From: Pseudomonas gingeri
GTDB lineage: Bacteria; Pseudomonadota; Gammaproteobacteria; Pseudomonadales; Pseudomonadaceae
NCBI RefSeq assembly: GCF_013386165.1
Contig: NZ_JACAOS010000018.1
Coordinates: forward strand, 256,683-320,682
DNA: 64,000 nt
Reading direction: 5' to 3'
Both the position numbers and the translations under genes were made by a program. The notes under the pieces are model-generated. The model had not been told where the DNA came from. It worked only from the letters and a program-made list of their open reading frames with translations, and ran no database searches. Below are positions 24,816-33,339 of the stretch, piece after piece (the first letter of the stretch is position 1; each line of letters starts with the position of its first letter).

Positions 24816-25787
24816 TTACAGCCAGCCGGATCGCTTGAAACTGGCCCACAACCCTGTGCAGCCCACGGCAATAAAGCCCAATACGGTGAAATAACCGTAG
24901 TGCCAGCTCAGCTCCGGCATGTTCTGGAAGTTCATCCCGTAGATCCCGGCCACCGCCGTCGGAAACGCCAGGATCGCCGCCCAGGCGGCGAACTTGCGCT
25001 GCACCACGCTCTGGCGCGCGGCCTCCAGCAGCACACCGATCTCGATGGTCTGGCTGGCGATATCGCGCAGCGTCGCCAGGTCTTCCATCTGCCGGGTGAC
25101 ATGGATCTGCACATCGCGGAAATACGGGCGCATGTTCTTGTCGATGAACGGGAAGTCCAGGCGCGACACTTCCTCACTGATCTCCACCATCGGCGCCACG
25201 TAGCGGCGCAGGCGCAGCACATCGCGACGCAGGTAGTGGATGCGCTGGATATCGCCCTCGTTCAGCGAGCTGGTGAGCACATTCTTTTCCAGCTCGTCGA
25301 TTTCGGCATGGATGGCTTCGGTGACGGGCTGATAGCTCTCGGTGACGAAGTCCAGCAGGGCATACAGCACAAAGTCCTCACCGTGCTCCAGCAGCAGTGG
25401 TCGCGCTTCGCAGCGCTGCCTGACGTGGGCGTAGGATTTCGAGTGGCCGTTACGGCAGGTGATGATGTAGCCATTGCCGGCAAAGATGTGGGTTTCGATG
25501 AACTCCAGCTTGCCTTCGTTGCGGATCGGCGAATAGGTGACGATAAACAACGCATCGCCGAAGCTTTCCAGCTTGGGTCGGCTGTGTTTTTCCAGGGCGT
25601 CTTCAATGGCCAGTTCGTGGAGATTGAACTGCTTTTGCAGGCTGGCCAGTTCCGCAGCGTTGGGCTCTTCCAGACCGATCCAGACAAAATGGTCCGGTTT
25701 GGCCGCCCAGGCACTGCCTTCATCGAGGGTGATATCCCGGACTTTCCTGCCGGCGCTGTAAACCGCCGAGGCAACAACTCTACCCAT
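24816..25787 (-). CDS. corA: Magnesium/cobalt transporter CorA
   Basis: 323 residues with a long cytoplasmic domain and two C-terminal membrane helices. The signature IYGMNFQNMPE between them (GMN motif) is the CorA selectivity filter. It forms a pentameric Mg2+ channel in the inner membrane. An upstream GTG (25799) is in frame, but MGRVVASAVYSAG at 25787 is the family's usual start and has a purine-rich AAGAAGAAG upstream. Confidence 0.93.
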   Translation of the reverse strand: MGRVVASAVYSAGRKVRDITLDEGSAWAAKPDHFVWIGLEEPNAAELASLQKQFNLHELAIEDALEKHSRPKLESFGDALFIVTYSPIRNEGKLEFIETHIFAGNGYIITCRNGHSKSYAHVRQRCEARPLLLEHGEDFVLYALLDFVTESYQPVTEAIHAEIDELEKNVLTSSLNEGDIQRIHYLRRDVLRLRRYVAPMVEISEEVSRLDFPFIDKNMRPYFRDVQIHVTRQMEDLATLRDIASQTIEIGVLLEAARQSVVQRKFAAWAAILAFPTAVAGIYGMNFQNMPELSWHYGYFTVLGFIAVGCTGLWASFKRSGWL

Positions 25788-25856
25788 AGTGCTGATCACT
25801 TCTTCTTTTTGGAGGGAGGGGCGCGGTGCAGCTTATCCTGCCCTGCCTGATCAGAG

Positions 25857-26594
25857 TCAGCAAACCCGTGGGAGTTCGGGGAAAAGTTGTTGATCCATGG
25901 CCTCGATGCAGGCGCGCATCTGCTCGCGGCATTCGGCGATCAGCAGGGGCATGTCGTCCAGGGTCAGTCCGGCGGTAGGAATCGCCGGCAGCGAGCGGAT
26001 CAGGATCTTGCCGCTGCGCCAGCGGTTCAGGCGCATGTGCTTGATGTAGCTGCTGACACACACCGGCACGATCGGTACACCGGCGGCGATGGCCATCTGA
26101 AAGGCGCCTTTCTTGAACGGCAGCAGGTCTTCGCCCAGATTGCGCGTGCCTTCCGGGAAGACCCAGATCGAGGTGTCCTTGTGCTGCAAGGTTTCGGTGG
26201 TGGTCAGCATGGAGCGCCGGGCCTTGTGGGTGTTGCCGCGATCGATCAGCACATTGCCGGCCAGCCAGAACAACTGGCCGAACAGCGGCACCCACTTCAG
26301 GCTTTTCTTGCCGATGCACACAGTACGGCGGGGGACCACATTGCCGAAGACGAACAGGTCGTAGTTGGACTGATGATTGGCGACGATCACGCAGCTTTGC
26401 GGCTTGTTCATCAACGCGCCGACCTCGGCCTTGACCCGCAGGCGCAGGATGCACATCGCCGGCAGCGCATAAAGGCGGGCACAGAGGCGGCTGTTGTCCG
26501 GATTGAACGGACGACACAGCCCGAGCAATACGCCGAGCACACCGGCCAGCACAAAATGCAGCGCCATCAATAACATACGTAGCAGAAACAGCAT
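25857..26594 (-). CDS. 1-acyl-sn-glycerol-3-phosphate acyltransferase (PlsC family)
   Basis: 245 residues with an N-terminal membrane helix (MLLMALHFVLAGVLGVLLGL). The acyltransferase motifs are NHQSNYDLF (HX4D), GNVLIDRGN and the glycerophosphate-binding FPEGTRN. It converts lysophosphatidic to phosphatidic acid, or acts on a related lysophospholipid, at the inner membrane. It is a second-type PlsC because essential plsC is normally elsewhere. The ribosome site is weak, so the start among M1, M7 and M10 is uncertain. Confidence 0.85.
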   Translation of the reverse strand: MLFLLRMLLMALHFVLAGVLGVLLGLCRPFNPDNSRLCARLYALPAMCILRLRVKAEVGALMNKPQSCVIVANHQSNYDLFVFGNVVPRRTVCIGKKSLKWVPLFGQLFWLAGNVLIDRGNTHKARRSMLTTTETLQHKDTSIWVFPEGTRNLGEDLLPFKKGAFQMAIAAGVPIVPVCVSSYIKHMRLNRWRSGKILIRSLPAIPTAGLTLDDMPLLIAECREQMRACIEAMDQQLFPELPRVC

Positions 26595-26751
26595 CTACAG
26601 AACCCGCCCGGACAAAAAGTGGCGCAGTGTACGGATGTGCACTGTTTTCGGCAATTGCCGTCTGTAGCCGGGAGATGGTGATGTTTTAGCGTATGTTTCC
26701 GCTTGATGGCGGCAGGTGCGGATTAGAGCGGTTGCGCGTCCGACAAGACCC

Positions 26752-26869
26752 TTGTAGGAGCGAGCTTGCTCGCGATGGACGTTAACGATAACGCGCGTTT
26801 GCAGGGTAAATGCGGCGCTCTCAAATCCATCGCAAGCAATCGGGCATTGACCGACTGCTCCTACAAGGG
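26752..26869. repeat. REPIN with a degenerate right arm
   Basis: The left arm TTGTAGGAGCGAGCTTGCTC (26752-26771, then GCGATGGA) is intact. The right arm TCCATCGCAAGC ... GACTGCTCCTACAAG (26826-26868) pairs with it at both ends but carries an insertion or decayed middle. It fills most of the 305-base gap between the acyltransferase and crotonase genes. Confidence 0.7.
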
Positions 26870-26899
26870 TTCGTATTCGCTTAACTGACCGGCAGGGCT

Positions 26900-27589
26900 T
26901 TAACCCATATGTGCCTGATCAAGAATGATCGCGTTATCCAGGGTTTCCAGCAGTGCCTTGCGCACTTTCAACTTGGTGTTCTTGTGGGCGTTCATATTGA
27001 TCTTCTTCAGCGCATGGGCGGCGGCCAGTGCGGTGTCTTGCAAGGCATCGGCAGCCACCACCTTGTCGAGGAACCCCGCGCCCACGGCGTCCTGCGGGTT
27101 GAACATCTCGCCATTGATCACCGAGCGCTGGAACGCCGAGTTGCCGAGGCGATCCCGGGCCAGCTCGATCCCGGCGTGGTGCATGGTCATACCGATCTGC
27201 ACTTCATTCAGGCCGATGCTGAACGGTCCCTCGACGCCGATACGGTAATCGGCCGAGAGCAGCAGGAAGGCGCCTTTGGCCACCGCATGCCCCGGGCAGG
27301 CGACGATAACCGGGAAGGGATGTGCCAAAAGGCGACGGGCGAGGGTGGAGCCGGCGGTTACCAGGCTCACGGCTTCCTTGGGACCGGCGGTCATGACCTT
27401 CAAGTCGTAGCCGCCGGAGAGAATGCCTGGCTGGCCGGTGATGATCACGATGGCGCGGTCGGCGGTGGCCTGGTCCAGCGCGGCGTTGAACGCGGTAATC
27501 ACGTCCGGGGAAATGGCATTGACCTTGCCATTGCTCAAGGTCAGGGTCGCGATACCGTCGTCGAGGTGGTAAGAGATCAATTCACTCAT
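26900..27589 (-). CDS. Crotonase/enoyl-CoA hydratase family protein
   Basis: 229 residues of crotonase fold: GKVNAISPDVI, oxyanion-hole region LSGGYDLKVM and a second block PGHAVAKGAFLLLSADYRIG. The glutamate of classic hydratases is not obvious, so substrate and reaction (hydratase, isomerase or hydrolase) cannot be set. AAGGA lies 8 bases upstream of the ATG. The gene is monocistronic; between it and the tRNA (27590-27842) I see no gene. Confidence 0.88.
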   Translation of the reverse strand: MSELISYHLDDGIATLTLSNGKVNAISPDVITAFNAALDQATADRAIVIITGQPGILSGGYDLKVMTAGPKEAVSLVTAGSTLARRLLAHPFPVIVACPGHAVAKGAFLLLSADYRIGVEGPFSIGLNEVQIGMTMHHAGIELARDRLGNSAFQRSVINGEMFNPQDAVGAGFLDKVVAADALQDTALAAAHALKKINMNAHKNTKLKVRKALLETLDNAIILDQAHMG

Positions 27590-27842
27590 GACGCAATTCC
27601 TTATATAGAAGTGAGGCAGACGTTACCCAGCCGCCGGGGTCAGGTAAAGCGCCGTGACTGACTGGTGAGTCAGCCTTTTCCGCCTAACCGCCGGGCTGAC
27701 GGCGTGTTGCGGGGCTGCTGTGGAGAGAATAGAGCGCTGCGCGCCGGGTCGGAGATTGGCGGTTTTGCCCTGATCCACGGGCCGGGGAGGTGGGGGAGTG
27801 CAGTCGATTGACTTAACCACATGAAAATTCTGAAAAAAACCT

Positions 27843-27871
27843 TTGCCATCGGAAAAGCTTTCGACTACATT
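27843..27871 (+). promoter_or_regulatory. Promoter of tRNA-Ser
   Basis: TTGCCA, 17-base spacer, TACATT, ending 39 bases before the mature tRNA and followed by the GC-rich stretch GCGCGCC, a discriminator typical of stable RNA promoters under stringent control. Confidence 0.65.
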
Positions 27872-27910
27872 AGCGCGCCTCGACAGACTGAATGAGTTTG
27901 AAGAGATACG

Positions 27911-27999
27911 GTGAAGTGTCCGAGTGGCTTAAGGAGCACGCCTGGAAAGTGTGTATACAGGAAACTGTATCGAGAGTTCGAATCTCTCCTTCACCGCCA
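27911..27999 (+). tRNA. tRNA-Ser (anticodon GGA)
   Basis: The acceptor stem GGTGAAG (27911-27917) pairs with CTTCACC (27989-27995), followed by discriminator G and an encoded CCA (27997-27999). The anticodon arm CACGC-CTGGAAA-GTGTG gives anticodon GGA at 27945-27947. The long variable arm (TATACAGGAAACTGTAT) is the class II feature expected for serine. The T arm contains GTTCGAATC. It reads UCC and UCU codons. Confidence 0.97.
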
Positions 28000-28013
28000 C
28001 ATTCTGCAAACAA

Positions 28014-28050
28014 AAACCCCTGATTTTCCTAGAGAAAGTCGGGGGTTTTT
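28014..28050 (+). terminator. Terminator of tRNA-Ser
   Basis: AAACCCCTGATTTTC (28014-28028), loop CTAGA, GAAAGTCGGGGGTTT (28034-28048): a 15-bp stem with two G-U pairs, followed by T. Confidence 0.85.
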
Positions 28051-28076
28051 GGTTTTTGGCGTCCCCAAAATGTCCC

Positions 28077-28109
28077 CATGGGACCGTCATGGGACCGTCA
28101 TGGGACTGG
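28077..28109 (+). repeat. Short tandem repeat downstream of tRNA-Ser
   Basis: The unit CATGGGACCGT occurs twice, followed by a variant CATGGGACTGG. It follows GTCCCCAAAATGTCCC. Such sequence is common beside tRNA integration sites and may be a scar of a lost element, but no integrase frame remains. The rest of 28000-28322 holds no recognisable gene. Confidence 0.55.
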
Positions 28110-28322
28110 TGCGTTGAGGTCTGTTTTGTCGGCCTGGACAGGCTTCACTCTGACTCGGATCTGAATGCAACCCGCCATGATACAGAGGGTGGCGGCCAGC
28201 ATTGGCGTGTTGTTTGCGTTGTTCGAGCCCTTGAACTAGCGTGTTGGGGCATTCTGCCAGCAGCAAGCCGGTAATACAGGTGCTGATGCAATAAGCAGGC
28301 TCATAGCGGAACAATCGATAAC

Positions 28323-28952
28323 ATGCCAATCACGCCAACTTATACCTCGACCACGGTTCTCATCGGCGGTGTCTCCACGACCGTCCCATCCACCGCACAG
28401 GCCATATTGGACTCCACCAACATGAGCGGCGGTTCAGGTCCCAGCGCCAGCATCAGACCGCCAGGTTTTGTGACCGGCGGGTGCCCGAACCATCATCAGC
28501 GCGGTCATCTGATCGGTAATCAGTTAGGGGGCAGCGGTACCGATCCGAATAACCTGGTGACCCTCACCGAAGGCTCGAACCATCCGTTTATGTACGAGTA
28601 TGAAAAGCTGGTCTACGACTACGTGAAGGGTCATTCCGGCAGCAAGTTTACCTACCTGGTGACGGCCAACTACGACACGACCAAGTACTATGTGGCACCT
28701 GCCGCGCCCGGCGGCGCAGCCTCAGGGGCAATGTCCAACCCTTATTGTCCGCTGCCCTGCCCCGAATCGCTGACCATCGAGTTCTTCTCCACCGACGGCA
28801 ACGGCGCGAAGACCTACCCGATACCGGTGAACGCCATGACCCCGACAGGGTTCAACTCGGCCTACTGCGGACCGGTGACTGTCCAGAACGGTGGCTACAA
28901 GTTTCATGAAGGTAGCCTCACCCACATCAAGAACAATTGCTGGGCCACTTGA
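28323..28952 (+). CDS. DNA/RNA non-specific endonuclease-like protein (candidate toxin)
   Basis: 209 residues. The core QRGHLIGNQLGGSGTDPNNL followed by VTLTEGSNHPFMYEYE fits the beta-beta-alpha metal nuclease family of non-specific endonucleases (DUF/Endonuclea_NS_2 type): His in RGHLIG as general base and Asn in NNLV as metal ligand. There is no signal peptide and no obvious trafficking domain; the N-terminus is Thr/Ser-rich. Cysteines (GGCPNHH, NPYCPLPC, YCGP, NNCW) are unusual for a cytoplasmic protein. A small gene follows 10 bases downstream. Together they could be an effector/immunity pair or a degraded polymorphic toxin tip. No strong ribosome site. Confidence 0.7.
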   Translation: MPITPTYTSTTVLIGGVSTTVPSTAQAILDSTNMSGGSGPSASIRPPGFVTGGCPNHHQRGHLIGNQLGGSGTDPNNLVTLTEGSNHPFMYEYEKLVYDYVKGHSGSKFTYLVTANYDTTKYYVAPAAPGGAASGAMSNPYCPLPCPESLTIEFFSTDGNGAKTYPIPVNAMTPTGFNSAYCGPVTVQNGGYKFHEGSLTHIKNNCWAT

Positions 28953-28962
28953 GCGAGGTTCC

Positions 28963-29331
28963 ATGAAATTAGCTGTGATACCCAGTAGCGAAGACGCGAT
29001 ACGCCTGGCTCAACCGGAAGACGAGTTGGTACTGATGGCCGCCTGTGCGCCCAACCAGGTCGGTCAATTGCTGACCTCGCGGCCGCGCCCGGTCGGTACA
29101 CCGACTGCGCCCCCGATCGCCCGACGCCCGACCGAAAGCCTGACGCTGACTTCCAGCACGGTACGTGCATGGCACGACAGCGCTAACAAAACGGTTGTCT
29201 TGTTATCGATCAAAAAGCGCTTTCTGAAAAAGATTCCCGAATCGCTCAACGGCTGGAGTTGCGAGATCGGTTCGCCGCTGCGTGTACTGCAACAGCAGGC
29301 CGGCCAGACCAGCTTGCCGATGCAGAGCTAG
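28963..29331 (+). CDS. Unknown small protein downstream of the nuclease (possible immunity protein)
   Basis: 122 residues, no recognised domain. It has a Pro/Arg-rich middle (SRPRPVGTPTAPPIARRP) and a basic stretch (SIKKRFLKKIPE). The start at 28963 was chosen because GCGAGG lies upstream and it begins 10 bases after the nuclease stop, implying co-translation. Position and size fit an immunity protein, but the basic charge is not typical for blocking a nuclease; it could instead be an adaptor or chaperone. Function is inferred from context only. Confidence 0.6.
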   Translation: MKLAVIPSSEDAIRLAQPEDELVLMAACAPNQVGQLLTSRPRPVGTPTAPPIARRPTESLTLTSSTVRAWHDSANKTVVLLSIKKRFLKKIPESLNGWSCEIGSPLRVLQQQAGQTSLPMQS

Positions 29332-29416
29332 TTGTTCGGTCCCGGAATGAGAGGGTGCGGATTAATTGTGAAACGGTCTGGATTTTGAGCCCAGGCCTCA
29401 CAGATCACTCGCAGCC

Positions 29417-30313
29417 TCAACCGACTTCAGTGCGTTTGATCAACTCATCAAGCCGCGACAAAAACAGCTTGAGCAAGGGCGACGTGTTGTCTTTGTGATA
29501 GCCAATCATCAAATCCAGCATCGGTGGCTGGCCGCGCAACGGGCGGCTGGTCACTGACCACGGCAGGAAGTTTTCTGCATACGCCGGCAGCAAGGCCACG
29601 CCACGGGTGGAGGCAATCAGTGACATGGCCATGGTCAGGTTATGGATGCGATGGCTGGGTTGTAGGTCGAGGCCGTTGGCGCTCAGGTAGTTTTCGATTG
29701 CCAGCCGCATGGGATAGGCAATGTCTGAAGCACCGATAAACACTTCGTTGGCCAGTTCCTGCACATCGACATCCGCGCCCGCCGCCAGTCGGTGATCGCT
29801 GGGCATGATCACCACAAAAGGCTCGCTGGTGATTTTGATGTATTCCAACTCGGGGGTGTTGTGCTCCTGGCGCAGGAAGGCGATGTCGAGCTTGCCGCGC
29901 ATCAGGGCGTCGGCCAGGTCTGGCGAATACTGGCTGGACACGGTCATTTCCATGTTGGGCAGCTGGTCGCGTAGCAGGCGGGTGGTATCCGGTAGCCAGT
30001 CCACTTCCTGGCCGGTAAGAAAGCCAACCGCAAAGGTCGGCTTGCTCGGATGCGCCACCCGGCGCGCTGCCTCGATCCCGGCCTGCACCTGGTTCAGCGC
30101 CAACCGCGCGTGTTCAAGAAACGCCTTGCCGGCTTCAGTCAGTTCGATACCCCGCGCACTGCGCGACATCAGCGACGCTCCCACCTCGTCCTCCAGATCC
30201 TTGATCTGCCGGCTCAGCGACGGCTGCGAGGTAAACAGCCGTTTCTGCGCCGCCACGGTCAGGCTGCCTTCCTCGGCGACGGCAATGAAGTAACGCAGGT
30301 GGCGCAGTTCCAT
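29417..30313 (-). CDS. LysR-family transcriptional regulator
   Basis: 298 residues: an N-terminal LysR helix-turn-helix (MELRHLRYFIAVAEEGSLTVAAQ, FTSQPSLSRQIKDLEDEVGASLM in parts) and an effector-binding domain (FAVGFLTGQEVDWLPD). The start MELRHLRYF is the family norm; the frame is open 16 codons further. It is divergent from the hydrolase-SDR-OYE-GST operon, which it probably regulates, and a dyad lies between them. Confidence 0.92.
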   Translation of the reverse strand: MELRHLRYFIAVAEEGSLTVAAQKRLFTSQPSLSRQIKDLEDEVGASLMSRSARGIELTEAGKAFLEHARLALNQVQAGIEAARRVAHPSKPTFAVGFLTGQEVDWLPDTTRLLRDQLPNMEMTVSSQYSPDLADALMRGKLDIAFLRQEHNTPELEYIKITSEPFVVIMPSDHRLAAGADVDVQELANEVFIGASDIAYPMRLAIENYLSANGLDLQPSHRIHNLTMAMSLIASTRGVALLPAYAENFLPWSVTSRPLRGQPPMLDLMIGYHKDNTSPLLKLFLSRLDELIKRTEVG

Positions 30314-30344
30314 GTTCGATTCCCGATGGGGTGAAAAAAGCCTT

Positions 30345-30363
30345 CCATGCTTTTTAGGCATGG
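30345..30363. promoter_or_regulatory. LysR-type operator candidate
   Basis: CCATGC-TTTTTAG-GCATGG is a perfect six-base inverted repeat with a T-N11-A core (ATGC-N7-GCAT), the classical LysR box geometry. It is 32 bases upstream of the LysR start in the divergent region. Confidence 0.55.
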
Positions 30364-30463
30364 GGCGAAGCTTACAAAGTCTTTTTCATGCCCGCAAGCT
30401 CGGCCTAGATTAGCTTCAACGGCAACCAAACAGGGTTGCGGACTCAAGCGAACGAGGCCTTAA

Positions 30464-31309
30464 ATGCATACCCATCAGACTGCTCCGACTCAATACATCG
30501 ACGCGAACGGAATCCGCTTCGCCTACCGCCGTTTCGGCAAGGCGCAAACCGTACCGGTGGTGCTGAACATGCATTTCACCGGCACCATGGACCACTGGGA
30601 CCCGCTGGTCACCGATGGCCTGGCTCAACAGCGTGAAGTGATTCTGTTCAACAACGCCGGGATCTCCAGCACCTCCGGTGAGGTACCGACTTCGATCGAG
30701 GAAATGGCTGCCAACGCAGCGCATTTCATCAAGGCACTGGGCCTGCCAAAGGTAGACGTGCTGGGTTTCTCCCTCGGTGGACTGGTGGCGCAAACCCTTG
30801 CGATTGCCGAACCCACGCTGGTGCGCCGCCTGGTGCTGGTGGGCACCGGCCCACGCAGCGGCGAGGGCATGGCATCGCTGACGCCGGAAGCCGTCGAGGT
30901 TTTCAGCGCCACCTATGCAAACCCGGATGAGCTCTGGCTGGGCGTGTTCTTCACCGCGTCTGACGCCAGCCAATCCGCCGGCCGTGCCTTCCTTGAACGC
31001 TTCCGTCTGCGCAGCGAAGGGCGTGATCCAGAGGCCAACGAAAACGTTGCTCCTGCTCAATTGGCCGCGTTGGCCAAGTGGGGAACACCACAAGAGCAAC
31101 CGTTTGAATACCTGGCTGCTGTGCAGCAACCGACCCTGGTCATCAACGGTGACAACGACGTGATCATTTACTCGATCAACTCCTGGCACTTGCAGCAGCA
31201 CATCCCCAACGCCCAACTGATTTTGTACCCGGACGCCAACCACGGGTCGCAGTACCAGTACCCCGAGCATTTCGTCGGTCACGTCTGCACTTTTCTTTCC
31301 GAGCAGTGA
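30464..31309 (+). CDS. Alpha/beta hydrolase
   Basis: 281 residues with the nucleophile elbow GFSLGG (Ser near 103), an oxyanion region MHFTGTMDHWDP and catalytic His in YPDANHGSQYQYP. It resembles haloperoxidase/ester-hydrolase relatives; substrate unknown. It opens a four-gene plus-strand operon with an SDR, an old-yellow-enzyme reductase and a GST. The set suggests reduction, conjugation and hydrolysis of an electrophilic (quinone- or enone-like) compound. Confidence 0.88.
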   Translation: MHTHQTAPTQYIDANGIRFAYRRFGKAQTVPVVLNMHFTGTMDHWDPLVTDGLAQQREVILFNNAGISSTSGEVPTSIEEMAANAAHFIKALGLPKVDVLGFSLGGLVAQTLAIAEPTLVRRLVLVGTGPRSGEGMASLTPEAVEVFSATYANPDELWLGVFFTASDASQSAGRAFLERFRLRSEGRDPEANENVAPAQLAALAKWGTPQEQPFEYLAAVQQPTLVINGDNDVIIYSINSWHLQQHIPNAQLILYPDANHGSQYQYPEHFVGHVCTFLSEQ

Positions 31310-31362
31310 TTCACCGCCTTATCCATCCCTGACATTTCAGTTATCCATTCGAGGAACAGATC

Positions 31363-32109
31363 ATGAGCACATTGACTGGAAAAACCGCGCTGGTCACCGG
31401 CGCATCCCGTGGTATCGGTCGCGCCACTGCCCTGGCTTTGGCCAAGGGTGGCGCCCAGGTGCTGGTGCATTACAGCAGCGGCCTCGCTGAAGCCCTGGCG
31501 GTAGTTGAAGAAATTCGTGCAGGAGGCGGGCGGGCGCAAGCCGTTGGTGCGGATCTTTCCGCAGCCGATGGCCCGCACAAACTGGCGCGGAGCGTCATCG
31601 AGATCGTGGGTGCGCGGCTGGACATCCTGGTCGCCAACGCAGGTGTCGCCAATGCCGCGAGCATTGAAGACACCACCGTTGAGGACTTCGACCGGCTGTT
31701 TGCAGTGAACGTGCGAGCGCCGTTCTTTGTGGTCCAGCAACTGTTGCCGGTGATGTGCGAGGGCAGCAGCATTGTCCTGCTGTCGTCCCTGGCCGCACGT
31801 GCAGCGGTGGGTGAGCTGTCGGCTTACGCATCGACCAAAGGCGCGGTCGACACCCTGGTCACGCATTTCGCGGCAGCGCTCGGGCCTCGTGGCATTCGGG
31901 TCAACGCGGTGGCGCCGGGCGTGGTCGAGACCGACATGTCGAGCTTCGCCAGAACAGATGCCGGTCGCGACTTTACCTTGTCGATGCAGGCCCTGAAACG
32001 CGTCGCGCAACCGGATGATATCGCGGGTGCCGTGGCCTTTCTGGCTTCGGACGACGCGCGCTGGATCAGCGGCGACACCCTGCGCGTCGATGGCGGCTCG
32101 AAACTCTGA
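31363..32109 (+). CDS. Short-chain dehydrogenase/reductase (SDR)
   Basis: 248 residues, classical SDR: NAD(P)-binding TGASRGIGRA, NAG motif VANAGVANAA and catalytic Ser-Tyr-Lys (LLSSLAARA, SAYASTKGAV). It is closest in look to the 3-oxoacyl-reductase-like group. GAGGAACAGATC precedes the ATG. Second gene of the operon. Confidence 0.92.
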   Translation: MSTLTGKTALVTGASRGIGRATALALAKGGAQVLVHYSSGLAEALAVVEEIRAGGGRAQAVGADLSAADGPHKLARSVIEIVGARLDILVANAGVANAASIEDTTVEDFDRLFAVNVRAPFFVVQQLLPVMCEGSSIVLLSSLAARAAVGELSAYASTKGAVDTLVTHFAAALGPRGIRVNAVAPGVVETDMSSFARTDAGRDFTLSMQALKRVAQPDDIAGAVAFLASDDARWISGDTLRVDGGSKL

Positions 32110-32166
32110 GCCCGACGCCTGCCCTTGAATCGCCCGGTGCCTTGTCGCCGGGCGTTGGAGATACTC

Positions 32167-33279
32167 ATGACTATTGTTTCTGAATTGTTCAAACCGCTGG
32201 ACCTCGGTGCTATCCGCCTGAGCCACCGGGTCATACACGCACCCACCACACGCCTGCGCGCCGAGGCTGATGACAGCCCAAGCGCGATGATGGTCGAGTA
32301 CTACCGTCAGCGTGCTTCGGCTGGGGGCTTGTTGATCACCGAGAGTGCTCACCCATCCCTGGACAGTCGCGGCTACCTGGGCGCTCCTGGCATCTACACC
32401 AGCGTCCATGTGGACGCCTGGCGAAAAGTGACTGAAGCGGTGCATGCAAAGGGCGGCAGGATCGTCATGCAAATCGCCCACGATGGTCGCCAGTCGCATA
32501 TCGATCTCAGTGAAGGGCAATCCCCCATCGCACCCTCCGTGGTGCCGTTTGAAACGCAAGTACTGACGCACGATGGCTGGGTTGCCAATTCACCGCATCG
32601 GGCGCTGGAAATCGAAGAAATTCCGCTATTGGTGGAGTCCTTCAGACTTGCCGCCAAGCGTGCCCTGGACGCCGGGTTTGATGGTGTTGAACTGCACAAT
32701 GCCAATGGCTACCTGGCGGACACCTTCCTTCAGGACGGGACCAATAGACGTACCGATGCCTATGGTGGTTCGCTGGAAAACCGCGTGCGGTTCACCCTCG
32801 AAGTACTCGAAGCGATGATTTCGGTCTGGGGAGCGGGTCGCGTCGGTATCCGCATATCGCCGAGCGGTGAGTGGGGCAGCATTTCCGACAGCAACCCGGG
32901 GGCGACATTCGGTTATCTGGCTGAGCGCCTGAACGACTTCGAGTTGGCGTATCTGCACATCATCGAACCGCGGGTCAACGGCACCGATGAAAACTTGAGC
33001 GTGTCGCAGCAACCGGTTGCCGCCGCCACGCTTCGTAAAGTGTTCCGTGGGCCGATCATCGCCGCCGGTGGGTTCGACCGCGAAGGAGCAAATGACACGG
33101 TGCGCAAAGGTGACGCCGATGCCATCGCATTCGGTCGCTGGTTCACCTCCAATCCGGATCTGCCTGAACGCTTTCGCCATGGCATTGGCCTGACGCCGTA
33201 TGTGCGTGACGCGTTCTGGGGCGGCGATGAAAAAGCCTACATCGACTTTTCGTGCGCCAAAGAACTGCAACCCAACTGA
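32167..33279 (+). CDS. Old yellow enzyme-family alkene reductase
   Basis: 370 residues, FMN-dependent NADPH enone reductase of the NemA/OYE class. Visible are LFKPLDLGAIRLSHRVIHAP, MQIAHDGRQSH, the catalytic region VELHNANGYLADTFLQDG followed by TNRRTDAYGGS, and IIAAGGFDREGAN near the C-terminus. The internal ATG at 32167 with GGAGA upstream is preferred to the earlier TTG frame. It reduces activated C=C bonds; here probably xenobiotic or reactive electrophile detoxification. Confidence 0.93.
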   Translation: MTIVSELFKPLDLGAIRLSHRVIHAPTTRLRAEADDSPSAMMVEYYRQRASAGGLLITESAHPSLDSRGYLGAPGIYTSVHVDAWRKVTEAVHAKGGRIVMQIAHDGRQSHIDLSEGQSPIAPSVVPFETQVLTHDGWVANSPHRALEIEEIPLLVESFRLAAKRALDAGFDGVELHNANGYLADTFLQDGTNRRTDAYGGSLENRVRFTLEVLEAMISVWGAGRVGIRISPSGEWGSISDSNPGATFGYLAERLNDFELAYLHIIEPRVNGTDENLSVSQQPVAAATLRKVFRGPIIAAGGFDREGANDTVRKGDADAIAFGRWFTSNPDLPERFRHGIGLTPYVRDAFWGGDEKAYIDFSCAKELQPN

Positions 33280-33339
33280 GCATCGATCTGCTGCGCCATG
33301 TCGCGCCCATCAACCGCATTTGAAACTGAGGAATACATC

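Noticed and set aside
28020..28120. Phage integrase remnant after tRNA-Ser
   Set aside because: The GTCCCC and CATGGGACC repeats hint at an integration scar, but no integrase motif or second attachment copy is visible, so I list only the repeat.
28087..28329. Minus-strand 80-codon frame upstream of the nuclease gene
   Set aside because: No convincing similarity; it resembles neither a complete small gene nor a clear pseudogene.
31279..32571. Minus-strand 430-codon frame spanning the SDR and OYE genes
   Set aside because: Crosses two real genes and their intergenic region; no recognisable protein.
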